From Spirochaeta sp. (lineage in GTDB: Bacteria; Spirochaetota; Spirochaetia; DSM-27196; Alkalispirochaetaceae), in assembly GCA_027859055.1 (NCBI GenBank), contig JAQIBO010000501.1:1-11093 (forward strand): a stretch of 11,093 bases of DNA, written 5' to 3'. Shown here in pieces: positions 1-6,695 of the stretch (position 1 is its first letter; the number at the start of each line of letters is the position of its first letter). The notes under the pieces were generated by a model. It saw only the letters and a list, made by a program, of their open reading frames with translations. It was not told the DNA's origin and did not search any database. The position numbers and the translations under genes were made by a program.

Positions 1-715
1 GGCGTTGCCCGCTCTAAGTACTTTGTCACAAACGCCCGATGGATTCGGGCCAAATCGGCCCGTTGCGACGGTACACCACCGCGAGGATCAGAATCACTTC
101 GATGAATCGGGCGATCGCCGTACTGATCGCCGCTCCCTGTACACCGAGGGCGGGAAAGCCAAACTTCCCGAAGATCAACGTGTAGTTACCCAGAATGTTG
201 AGGGCGATTGAAATTGCGGTGGCGTACATCGGAAGGCGGGTGTCGCCGATGCTGCGCAGTCCGTGGGCGTAACTGATACTCACCGCGGTAAAGAGGTAGC
301 TGAGAGCGACGATACGGAGATAGCCGGTCCCCTCGGAAATCACCGCTGCGTCGGTGGTGAATACCGAAATAAGGGTCTGCGGAATCAGCTCCGCTACCAG
401 GGTAAACACGCCCGCCCCGGCGATGCCGACGATCAGCGCCATCGCAAGAGACTTCCGTACGCCGTGAACGTCCCGGCGTCCCCAGAACTGGGACGCAAAA
501 ACCGCTCCGCCGCTGCCGACACCAAAGAGGAACAGCATCAGGAGAAAAAAGATCTGGTTGCCCAGGGCGATCGCGCCGATCTGCACCTCTCCGAGCTGAC
601 CGACCATGACGGTGTCCACAAGGTTCAGGACGGTCATCATCAGTGACTGCAGCGCGATCGGCAGAGCAAGGCGTATGAGCTGAGGCAGGAAGTGCAGAGA
701 CTCGCGGTGTATCAT
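1..715 (-). CDS. MATE family efflux transporter, N-terminal half, frame disrupted near the window edge
   Basis: This is a multidrug and toxin extrusion (MATE) inner-membrane antiporter, a family that expels organic cations or drugs in exchange for Na+ or H+. The visible protein starts with LPQLIRLALPIALQSL and carries the TM1-TM2 signature LVDTVMVGQLGE, then GSGGAVFASQFWGRRD and six hydrophobic segments, which is one half of the usual 12-helix, roughly 450-residue family. The frame ends at a TGA at 26-28. The frame one base back continues FVTKYLERATP to the window edge, which looks like the start of the second MATE half, so a frameshift lies at about 30-60. I prefer ATG 715 to the longer ATG 802, because the 29 extra residues do not look like MATE and would run into the divergent promoter region. 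Neither start has a clear ribosome site. It is divergent from the sugar genes and probably unrelated to them. Family call is sure; intactness is doubtful. Confidence 0.85.
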
Positions 716-781
716 CGGTACGATAACACTACTCCCGGAGGCAGCGCGTGGCAATACAGCACCGTTCCTGAACCGTGAACC

Positions 782-810
782 TTGACCGCCGGCAACCTCC
801 ATGGTACGGT
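782..810 (+). promoter_or_regulatory. Candidate sigma-70 promoter for the ROK-PFK-SIS operon
   Basis: TTGACC at 782-787 and TACGGT at 805-810 are separated by 17 bp. The -35 match is good (5 of 6) and the -10 match is weak (3 of 6). Transcription would start near 816-818, just before the short leader ORF and about 45 bases before the ROK start. This is a pattern match only. It lies upstream of the MATE start at 715, which supports that shorter start. Confidence 0.3.
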
Positions 811-821
811 AAGTTAGTGCA

Positions 822-863
822 ATGAATGAACAAACCAGATCGACCCTGCGTTGGCCAACGTAA
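822..863 (+). CDS. 13-codon leader ORF overlapping the ROK regulator start
   Basis: ATG at 822 opens MNEQTRSTLRWPT and stops with TAA at 861-863. That TAA shares its last base with the ATG at 863 of the regulator (TAATG). The regulator has no Shine-Dalgarno site of its own, so re-initiation after this short ORF is a plausible way to translate it. No good ribosome site precedes ATG 822 either, so the peptide may not be made. It resembles no known leader peptide that I recognise. It could also be the true N-terminus of the regulator if the sequence carries a frameshift here. Confidence 0.25.
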   Translation: MNEQTRSTLRWPT

Positions 864-1849
864 TGGTGACGCTCCAGGAGCGGGTGCGCCGCGATAATCT
901 CCGCATGATCCTCGATCTGTTGCGCCGGCGCGACGGTATTTCCCAGATCGAACTGGTCCGGGAGACGGAGCTGCGCGCATCAACGGTTTCCAACCTGGTG
1001 CGGGATCTGCGCAGCCGCCGCTGTGTCCGCACGATCGGTCATGGTGAGTCAGGCCTCGCCGGTGGGAAACCGCCGGTCATGATCGGGCTGGAACCGCGCC
1101 GCGGCGTCTATCTTGGCCTCCTGTGGGACGCCGGGTCAATTTCGGCGGCACTGGTCGACTTCAGCGGCAGCGTCGTCGGAACGGTTCACTCGGTCTCCAT
1201 CGAGTTGTCCCACCGGGACGCCGCCGACAGCGCTGCGATAATCGATCAGCTCGTCGACCTTGCCGCCACGTGTCGCGGGCCCAACCTGATGGGGGTGGGG
1301 CTGGCGGTGGGTAGCGTCGTTGACGACGACGGAACGGTGCACCCCTCGGTGGACTTCCCGTGGCACGTTCCAACCGCCCCGGAGGTGCTGCGCCGGCGCC
1401 TGTCCCTGTCCGACGGGATACCGGTCGCGGTTGAAAACGACGCCAACTGCGTCGCCCTCGATGTACGCCGACTGTTGCCGGAGATTCCCGAGACGATCCT
1501 TGCCCTGGTTGTGACTGAAGCGCCGTATTCCGCCGGAGCGGGAATCATGGTTCGCGACCGGTTGGTGCGTGGGCGCTCGGGAAGCACCGGTGAGCTGCTT
1601 GTCGACGGGCATTCCCATTCGATCGGCGATCTCGACACCGCCTGCGGAACCGCAATCCGGATGATCGATCCCGATTACCTTGCCCTGGCGCTCCCGCCGA
1701 CGATTCCGCCGGAGGATTTGGCGTATACCTACGCCGCGATCGGTGACCGGTCGGTTCAAACCCTGGATCAGTCGCGGGCGGCGCTTTTTGGTGCCGCATA
1801 TCTGGCGCACCGCGAACACATTGAACGCATTATCGAAGGAGGTGTGTAA
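863..1849 (+). CDS. ROK family transcriptional regulator with degenerate sugar domain
   Basis: This is a probable sugar-responsive repressor of the NagC/XylR type, 328 residues from ATG 863. TTG 851 and GTG 866 are alternative starts, and none has a clear ribosome site. Residues about 10-50 form a winged helix-turn-helix (RVRRDNLRMILDLLRRRDGI, then ASTVSNLVRDL), followed by the GGKPP wing. The rest is a ROK fold, with YLGLLWDAGSISAALVDFSG in place of the phosphate-binding DxGxT strand and the conserved VENDANC at about 190-196. The zinc cluster normally seen after GE(I/L)GH (CxCGxxGCxE) is reduced to GELLVDGHSHS then a single ACGTA, and the C-terminus is short. It is therefore unlikely to be a sugar kinase, and ligand binding may be altered. 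It heads the operon and its stop overlaps the next start (TAATG at 1847-1851), so it probably controls this gene set. Family call is firm; ligand unknown. Confidence 0.9.
   Translation: MVTLQERVRRDNLRMILDLLRRRDGISQIELVRETELRASTVSNLVRDLRSRRCVRTIGHGESGLAGGKPPVMIGLEPRRGVYLGLLWDAGSISAALVDFSGSVVGTVHSVSIELSHRDAADSAAIIDQLVDLAATCRGPNLMGVGLAVGSVVDDDGTVHPSVDFPWHVPTAPEVLRRRLSLSDGIPVAVENDANCVALDVRRLLPEIPETILALVVTEAPYSAGAGIMVRDRLVRGRSGSTGELLVDGHSHSIGDLDTACGTAIRMIDPDYLALALPPTIPPEDLAYTYAAIGDRSVQTLDQSRAALFGAAYLAHREHIERIIEGGV
1836..1844 (+). promoter_or_regulatory. Strong Shine-Dalgarno site for the PFK gene
   Basis: AAGGAGGTG is a near-perfect anti-16S match with six bases between GGAGG and ATG 1849. It sits inside the last codons of the ROK gene and fixes the PFK start. 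Its strength suggests that PFK is made at a much higher level than the regulator, which has no ribosome site of its own. Confidence 0.8.
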
Positions 1850-3084
1850 TGGAAGGAAATATCCTCGTCGGACAGTCGGGAGGGCCGACAGCGGTCATCA
1901 ATGCAAGTCTTGCCGGTGTCGTTGAAGCGGCGCGGGCCGCCGGTTTTGGAGACGGTGTCGGCGGCCGGGGCCGTGTGCTGGGCATGCGGTTCGCTATTGA
2001 AGGGTTCCTGGAGGAACGGATGCTGGAGCTGGATCGCCTTTCCTATGCCGAGCTGGTACGTCTCGCGGAAACACCCGGTTCGGCGCTGGGGTCGTGCCGC
2101 TACAAGCTTCGCGATGAAGATCTGCCGAAGGTCCGGCGCCTTCTGGAGACGTACAACATTCGCTATCTCTTTTACATCGGTGGAAACGATACGATGGACA
2201 CGATTCATCGGATCACCACCTATTGTGACGAGCACGGGTACGAGGTGCGGGGGATCGGAATTCCCAAGACGGTGGATAACGATCTGTACGCGGTTGACCA
2301 CACCCCCGGATTCCCCTCCGCCGCGCGGTACGTGGCGCTGTCGGTCCAGCAGGCGGGACGCCTCGCCCGGGATATGCAACGGGTGGACCGCTTTGTGGTT
2401 CACCAGACGATCGGTCGCGACGCCGGGTGGCTGGCGGCGTCGGCGGCGATCGGCCGCACCCGCGAGGAAGACGGCCCCCATTACATTTACGTGCCGGAAC
2501 AGCCGATCAGTCGGGAGCAGGTGCTCACCGACGTGAAAACGGCGATCGACGCGTACGGGTGGGTCTCCATCGTGATCGGCGAGGGTACCACCTGGACCGA
2601 CGGAACGCCGGTTTCCGCCGCGTCCACGGCGGATCGCTTCAACAACGTTGAGTTCGGCGCGATGGGCGGTTCCAGCGCCGCGATGAATCTGCACCGCTTT
2701 ATCGCCGCCGAGACGGGCTATCGCGGAGAGTTTCAGATCCCCGAGTCGATGCCGATGGCCGCCGCGGACCGGCGCTCACCGGTTGATGCCGCGGAGGCGC
2801 GCGCCTGCGGCGTCGAGGCGGTCCGGCGGGCGCTGCTCGGTGAGAGCGGCGTGATGATTACGATTGAGCGAACCGGCGATACCCACTACGCTGTTACCTA
2901 CGGCACCGCCCCGCTCTCGGAGGTTGCGATCCGGGCGCGCCCGATGCCGCCGGAGCTGTTACAGCCCGGTTACGTTGAACCGGCGTTTCTGGACTATCTC
3001 CGCCCGCTTGTGGGGGAGTTCCCGATTTACACGGACCTGGCGGACCTGCCCGCCGTTCCAGCCGTGCCGGGTGTGACACGGTGA
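1849..3084 (+). CDS. Phosphofructokinase family protein, probable PPi-dependent type (GGND variant)
   Basis: It is expected to phosphorylate a ketohexose 6-phosphate at C1 (fructose 6-P to fructose 1,6-bisphosphate, or tagatose 6-P) in the cytoplasm. The 411-residue protein has the PFK motifs in order: GQSGGPTAVINAS (8-20), YIGGNDTMDT (109-118), IPKTVDNDL (138-146, catalytic Asp143), TIGRDAGWLA (187-196), VPEQP (215-219) and SPVDAAEA in the C-terminal half. Asp114 and Lys140 fall where ATP enzymes have Gly104 and Gly124 (E. coli numbering), and this Asp/Lys pair is the known signature of pyrophosphate-dependent PFKs. Residue 113 is Asn where most PFKs have the Mg-binding Asp103. The length suits the PPi or mixed clade better than the 320-residue ATP enzyme. 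It overlaps the ROK stop and is followed 36 bp later by the SIS gene, so it looks like the last step of a dedicated sugar pathway. Phosphoryl donor and exact substrate are inferred. Confidence 0.9.
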   Translation: MEGNILVGQSGGPTAVINASLAGVVEAARAAGFGDGVGGRGRVLGMRFAIEGFLEERMLELDRLSYAELVRLAETPGSALGSCRYKLRDEDLPKVRRLLETYNIRYLFYIGGNDTMDTIHRITTYCDEHGYEVRGIGIPKTVDNDLYAVDHTPGFPSAARYVALSVQQAGRLARDMQRVDRFVVHQTIGRDAGWLAASAAIGRTREEDGPHYIYVPEQPISREQVLTDVKTAIDAYGWVSIVIGEGTTWTDGTPVSAASTADRFNNVEFGAMGGSSAAMNLHRFIAAETGYRGEFQIPESMPMAAADRRSPVDAAEARACGVEAVRRALLGESGVMITIERTGDTHYAVTYGTAPLSEVAIRARPMPPELLQPGYVEPAFLDYLRPLVGEFPIYTDLADLPAVPAVPGVTR

Positions 3085-3105
3085 TACGCATACGACGCCA
3101 TACAA

Positions 3106-3113
3106 AAGGAGAG
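3106..3113 (+). promoter_or_regulatory. Ribosome binding site for the SIS-domain gene
   Basis: AAGGAGAG lies seven bases before ATG 3121 in the 36-bp gap after the PFK stop. No promoter or terminator is visible in this gap, so the two genes are probably co-transcribed. Confidence 0.7.
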
Positions 3114-3120
3114 ATCGAAT

Positions 3121-4113
3121 ATGAACAATGACCAGAGATATGCCGACTACGCGCTCTGCCGCGAGATGGTGGAAACCGCGGCGGTGATCCGCCGTTTTGA
3201 CGCGGATCGGGCGCGGAAGATACCCGTCGCCGCCGACCGCATTATGCTTTCCGGAGAGGGGTCCAGCCGCCTCTTCCCGGCCAAGCGGCTGATCGCCCAG
3301 GCGCTGCGCATGGGGTGGAAGGAGCAGTTTGTCACTGAGGGCGCTACCCAGGCGGCGGAGTACCGTCTCACCGGGTTTCACCTGTTTGTGGCCTCGAATT
3401 CCGGCAAAACCGCCGAGGGGGTGCGCCTGCTTCGGTCCCATCGCGGCGCCGGGTCCACCGGGATCGTCGCGTTTCCGGGCACCCCGATCGCGACGGAGTC
3501 GGACAGTTCGTTTGTCCTTGACTGTGGTCCCGAGGATGCCGTTGCGGCGACCAAATCGGTGGTTGAGCAGGCACTGGTGTATGACGAGCTGTTCCGTTCC
3601 CGGAACGGTGCTCCAGCGGTCGACCGGCAGGAGCTGGCCACCGCGTTTGAACACGCCCTGACCCTGGAAATACCGCAGGAAATCATAGACGCCGCCACCG
3701 GCGCGTCGGTGTTGTATTTTGCCGGACGAAACGACGGCGTCGCCGAGGAGCTGACGCTCAAGACCAACGAGATCACCCGCAAGCGCTCCGACTATCTTGA
3801 AGGAACTTACGCGGTTCACGGCATCGAAGAGATTATGCAACCCGACCAACTGGTCATTATCGTGGACCCGTTTCCCGCGGAAGAGGAGAAGTTCCGTACG
3901 GTGTTACGCGACGGGGTCGGAATGAAGGTGGTGGCGATCGCCTCGCGGGAAACGAGCTTTCCGACGATTCGCATTCCCGATCTGGGGGAGATGAATCCGT
4001 ACCTGCAACTGGCGGCGGGGTGGAACCTGCTCGTGGAGATCGGTCTCGCCGGCGGGATCAACCTGGACAAGCCGGCGCGGGCGCGGAAGGTAGGCAATGA
4101 GTTTACCGCATAA
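3121..4113 (+). CDS. SIS-domain sugar isomerase/deaminase (GlmS-isomerase-like, AgaS/GlmD/FrlB type)
   Basis: A cytoplasmic double-SIS enzyme of 330 residues that corresponds to the isomerase half of glucosamine-6-phosphate synthase without the glutaminase domain. Such stand-alone proteins act as amino-sugar-phosphate deaminases (GlmD, AgaS) or fructosamine-phosphate deglycases (FrlB). SIS1 carries SGEGSSRLF (44-52) and the phosphate-binding SNSGKT (92-97), then AATKSVVEQ (142-150). SIS2 begins near 195. By my alignment the E. coli GlmS catalytic residues Glu488, His504 and Lys603 match Glu217, His233 and Lys323; the Glu-to-His spacing of 16 is identical, and the C-terminal DKPARARK resembles DQPRNLAK. 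The GlmS KHGP is VHGI here. Its last 17 bases overlap the deacetylase gene, which suggests that deacetylation supplies its substrate. An aldose-ketose isomerase without deamination is an alternative. Substrate is not determined. Confidence 0.88.
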   Translation: MNNDQRYADYALCREMVETAAVIRRFDADRARKIPVAADRIMLSGEGSSRLFPAKRLIAQALRMGWKEQFVTEGATQAAEYRLTGFHLFVASNSGKTAEGVRLLRSHRGAGSTGIVAFPGTPIATESDSSFVLDCGPEDAVAATKSVVEQALVYDELFRSRNGAPAVDRQELATAFEHALTLEIPQEIIDAATGASVLYFAGRNDGVAEELTLKTNEITRKRSDYLEGTYAVHGIEEIMQPDQLVIIVDPFPAEEEKFRTVLRDGVGMKVVAIASRETSFPTIRIPDLGEMNPYLQLAAGWNLLVEIGLAGGINLDKPARARKVGNEFTA

Positions 4114-4921
4114 CATCCGGCGCCTGCGTGACGGCCGACTGGTTCACGGCGAGCTGTCTACGGTCTTTCCCGACTGGACCGCCGACGAACGGTGGCTCAT
4201 CATTTCGCCGCATGACGATGACCCGCCCCTGGCCGGCGGGTTGCTCCTCGCCGCCGCCGCTCGGACGGGGATACCCGTCCGGATCCGAATCGTCACCGAC
4301 GGGCGTATGGGCTACACCCCCCACGTCTCGGCGGCGGATGTGGTGGCGCGGCGCCGCGAGGAGGCGCGCACCAGTTTTACTCTCCTCGGGGTCGAGGACC
4401 TCGGGTGGTATGACTATCCCGATACGCGGCTCCACAGCTGGCAGGGACGCATCCCGGCGGATACCGTCGCCGACCCGCCTCACGTGGTGGCGGGGTTCAC
4501 GGGTATCCAGAACAGTGTTGTTGCGGAACTCCGGGAGTATCGGCCGACACGCATCTTCGTGTTGTCCAGTAACGACTACCACCCCGATCACAAAGTGGTT
4601 CATCAGGAGACGATGATGTGTATCTTCCACGCCCAGGGCGATATCTGGCCGGAGCTGGGACCGCCGATCGCTGAACGGCCGTGGGTACATGAACTCGCCG
4701 CCTACCGTCCGTTTCTCTCCGACCCTGATATCTGTCTTCGCGGGGACGACGCGATGTTTCAGGAAAAACTCGATGCGATCGCAGCGTTCGCCTCGCAGAC
4801 GCAGATCGCGCAACTGGTGGCTTCGGTCCGGCGGGCGGGGGCGGTGGAATACCTGCGAAGTTACCGCTTTGAGACCTACGACCCCGCCGTGTACGCCTCC
4901 CTTTTTGACGGCGATGAGTGA
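4097..4921 (+). CDS. PIG-L/LmbE family zinc deacetylase
   Basis: A metal-dependent N-deacetylase of the PIG-L family (relatives: MshB, BshB, archaeal Dac), which removes acetyl groups from N-acetylglucosaminyl compounds. The 274-residue protein shows ISPHDDDPPLAGG (36-48), equivalent to the usual AHPDDE...GG: His39 and Asp42 would bind zinc and Asp41 would be the general base. RRREEARTSFTLLGV (85-99), the third zinc ligand in YHPDH (161-165), and the family's K...A...SQ stretch EKLDAIAAFASQ (223-234) follow. There is no signal peptide, so it acts in the cytoplasm. The usual Pro and Glu of HPDDE are Asp40 and Pro43. ATG 4097 has GGAAGG six bases upstream, overlaps the SIS gene by 17 bases, and its stop overlaps the galM start. 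In this context it probably deacetylates an imported N-acyl sugar or sugar phosphate before the SIS step. Substrate inferred. Confidence 0.9.
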   Translation: MSLPHNIRRLRDGRLVHGELSTVFPDWTADERWLIISPHDDDPPLAGGLLLAAAARTGIPVRIRIVTDGRMGYTPHVSAADVVARRREEARTSFTLLGVEDLGWYDYPDTRLHSWQGRIPADTVADPPHVVAGFTGIQNSVVAELREYRPTRIFVLSSNDYHPDHKVVHQETMMCIFHAQGDIWPELGPPIAERPWVHELAAYRPFLSDPDICLRGDDAMFQEKLDAIAAFASQTQIAQLVASVRRAGAVEYLRSYRFETYDPAVYASLFDGDE

Positions 4922-5864
4922 CCGGGGGCTGCGGTGGCTGCGGGTGCGCTCCGGTGCCGCAGCGCTGATCGACCCGTTCTGCGGTGGGGCGGTACACCGT
5001 CTGCGCTTCCGGGGCGATCTCCCGCACCGGCCGATGGAGATGCTGTGGGGTGATGAGGACCCGTCGACGACGCCGGTCGAAACGGAGCTGTTTCGCGGAC
5101 GCCTGTTGCTCCCGTTTGCCGATCGGATCAAAGGTGGACGCTATACCTGGGACGGCACGGAGTATCAGCTTCCGATCAACGACCGGGAGATGGGAGACGC
5201 GATCCACGGGTTTCTCTACCGCACCGCACTCGCGGAGACCGATCACACCGACGGCGATACGGAGGCGAGTCTCACTCTGGAAACGACGATTCCGACGCAG
5301 GATGGATATCCGTGGCCATTGCGCCTCAGGCTGCGTTACATCCTGCGTGATCGGGAGTTCGTCGTGCGCATGCGCGTCGTGAACCGCGGGGAGACCGATG
5401 CGCCGCTTTCCGTCGGGTGGCATCCCTATTTCTTCGTTCCCGGGACCGCACCGGGGGCCCCGGTTGATTCGGCGGTGTTGCACATACCCGCCGACCGGTA
5501 CTTCGAGATGGACTCCGACCTGCGCCTCACCGGCGCGCAAAACAAGGTGTCCGGTACCCTCTACGACTTTCGCACCCCCCGGGCGATCGGGACCGCCGAG
5601 CTTGACGTGGGTCTCCCGTTACGGGGCGCGGAACGGGATGTCGTTCTTGCCGGTCGTCGTCACCAGCTCCATATACAGCCGGGCGGAGCGTTTCAGGCGA
5701 TCCAGCTCTTTATCCCGCCGCGCCGCGCGGCGATCGCGGTGGAACCGATCAGCGCACCGGCGGAGGCGTTCAATCTTCCCGACCTCGGAGTGTGCCGCCT
5801 CGTACCGGGGCAGCCGCTGGACGCCTGGGTTGTTCTGCGCCTTGCCGCCACCACCGAACTGTAG
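4914..5864 (+). CDS. galM: Aldose 1-epimerase (GalM-type mutarotase)
   Basis: Interconverts alpha and beta anomers of an aldose, or of a related modified sugar. The 316-residue protein matches family length. LLLPFADRI holds the substrate-binding Arg71, AIHGFLY holds His98, VGWHPYF holds His170, and AVEPISAPAEAFN holds the catalytic Glu277; these match the catalytic His/His/Glu set of known GalM enzymes. I chose ATG 4914, which overlaps the deacetylase stop by eight bases, because conserved GalM sequence starts about ten residues later and the open frame further upstream lies wholly inside the deacetylase gene. There is no signal peptide. It is the last gene of the overlapping block, so it probably supplies the correct anomer to the deacetylase or isomerase. 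Family members also act on sulfoquinovose and on hexose phosphates, so the substrate is open. Confidence 0.9.
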   Translation: MSDRGLRWLRVRSGAAALIDPFCGGAVHRLRFRGDLPHRPMEMLWGDEDPSTTPVETELFRGRLLLPFADRIKGGRYTWDGTEYQLPINDREMGDAIHGFLYRTALAETDHTDGDTEASLTLETTIPTQDGYPWPLRLRLRYILRDREFVVRMRVVNRGETDAPLSVGWHPYFFVPGTAPGAPVDSAVLHIPADRYFEMDSDLRLTGAQNKVSGTLYDFRTPRAIGTAELDVGLPLRGAERDVVLAGRRHQLHIQPGGAFQAIQLFIPPRRAAIAVEPISAPAEAFNLPDLGVCRLVPGQPLDAWVVLRLAATTEL

Positions 5865-5907
5865 CGGGTGAGTTGCACCGCGGGCTGCGGCAGACTACCC
5901 TTACGCT

Positions 5908-6663
5908 ATGGAATTCAGTGATCTCAACGTACTGCAACTCGCTCTCTTACTGGGTGCCGGCGTCGCCGCGGGGTTTATCAACACCCTCGCCGGAGGTGGC
6001 TCGCTTCTCACCATACCGGCGCTCCTCTTTGCCGGACTTCCGTCAACGGTAGCCAACGCAACCAACCGCGTCGCCGTGGTGATGCAGACCGCGGTAGCGG
6101 CAGGCAGTTTTCGCCAGAAGGGGGTGTTCGTCTTCCGTGAGTCTCTTCCTATGCTGCTGCCGGCGTTTATCGGTTCCGTGATCGGCGCCCTGGTTGCCGC
6201 GGAGATCGATCCGCAGGTGTTCGATATCGTCCTTGGTGTTGTCCTGATCCTCATGCTGGGAACGCTCTTTTTCAAGCCCACCGCGTTCGGACCGGACGAG
6301 CGGCCGGCGGCGTGGATCGGCATACCGGTATTCTTCGTCATCGGACTCTACGGTGGGTTCATTCAGGCCGGGGTCGGATTCCTGCTGATCGCCGGCATCT
6401 CCGTTCTGTACGGCTTCGACCTGGTAAAAACCAACGCGCTCAAGGTGCTGGTTGTTGCGCTCTACTCGTTGTTTGCCCTGGGGATCTTCGCGTTGTACGG
6501 CCAGGTCCTGTGGCTCCACGGCTTTGTGCTCGGCCTCGGTAACGTCGCCGGGGCGCTTATCGGCGTGCGGTTCGCCGTCAGTCGCGGTTCCGGGGCAATT
6601 CGGTGGGTTATCGTTGCGGCGGTGGTGCTTACAGCGTTGAAATTGTTCGGGGTGTTCGGATAA
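5908..6663 (+). CDS. TauE/SafE (DUF81) family membrane exporter
   Basis: An inner-membrane permease of 251 residues in a family associated with export of sulfite, organosulfonates and other small anions. About eight hydrophobic segments are visible. The family's internal duplication shows as GFINTLAGGGSLLTIP (22-37) and GLYGGFIQAGVGFLLI (146-161), with NATNRVAVVMQ (50-60) and KTNALKVLVVALYS (174-187) as the paired following motifs. There are 43 bp between the galM stop and ATG 5908, without a strong ribosome site or terminator, so it is probably read from the upstream operon at a lower level. Its presence in a sugar locus is not explained by PTS uptake. It may export an end product (acetate or a sulfonate would be guesses) or serve an unrelated role. 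Family call is firm; substrate unknown. Confidence 0.88.
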   Translation: MEFSDLNVLQLALLLGAGVAAGFINTLAGGGSLLTIPALLFAGLPSTVANATNRVAVVMQTAVAAGSFRQKGVFVFRESLPMLLPAFIGSVIGALVAAEIDPQVFDIVLGVVLILMLGTLFFKPTAFGPDERPAAWIGIPVFFVIGLYGGFIQAGVGFLLIAGISVLYGFDLVKTNALKVLVVALYSLFALGIFALYGQVLWLHGFVLGLGNVAGALIGVRFAVSRGSGAIRWVIVAAVVLTALKLFGVFG

Positions 6664-6681
6664 TTGAAAATGAATTTCAAT
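6663..6681 (+). promoter_or_regulatory. Inverted repeat 1, candidate operator over the PTS promoter -35
   Basis: ATTGAAA at 6663-6669 and its exact reverse complement TTTCAAT at 6675-6681 are separated by five bases. The repeat covers the -35 element TTGAAA. Its A/T composition and lack of a following T-run make a terminator unlikely. It could be an operator for the DeoR or the ROK protein of this locus. Short palindromes arise easily in AT-rich DNA, so function is not shown. Confidence 0.45.
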
Positions 6682-6692
6682 AAAATGATAAC
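6664..6692 (+). promoter_or_regulatory. Candidate promoter of the PTS operon
   Basis: TTGAAA (6664-6669) and GATAAC (6687-6692) are 17 bp apart, and T6686 precedes the -10 as part of a TG-like extension. Transcription would begin near 6699 and leave a leader of about 53 bases that carries the AAGGAG ribosome site. This is the only AT-rich gap on the + strand of the window, and it precedes the first PTS gene. A second candidate, TTGACA (6709-6714) with TACCAT (6731-6736), would start within the ribosome site and is less likely. Confidence 0.5.
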
Positions 6693-6695
6693 CAG

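Noticed and set aside
1768..2694. Long open frame on the minus strand opposite the ROK and PFK genes
   Set aside because: It mirrors GC-rich codon bias of the + strand genes, is low in complexity (Arg, Gly, His rich) and shows no known domain.
2959..3849. Minus-strand open frame opposite the SIS gene
   Set aside because: The + strand frame has clear SIS motifs and a good ribosome site; this one has neither.
4103..5540. Two long minus-strand open frames opposite the deacetylase and galM
   Set aside because: Both overlap well-supported genes and encode Arg/Pro-rich sequence without recognisable motifs.
5878..5890. CCGC-GGGCT-GCGG hairpin after galM as a terminator
   Set aside because: The stem is four base pairs with no T-run.
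5873..5901. TTGCAC and TACCCT before the TauE gene as a promoter
   Set aside because: Both boxes match only three of six positions and the start would fall on the ATG itself; too weak to call.
6663..6686. Hairpin ATTGAAA...TTTCAAT as a transcription terminator
   Set aside because: The stem is A/T only and is followed by TAAAATG, not a T-run, so it fits an operator better.
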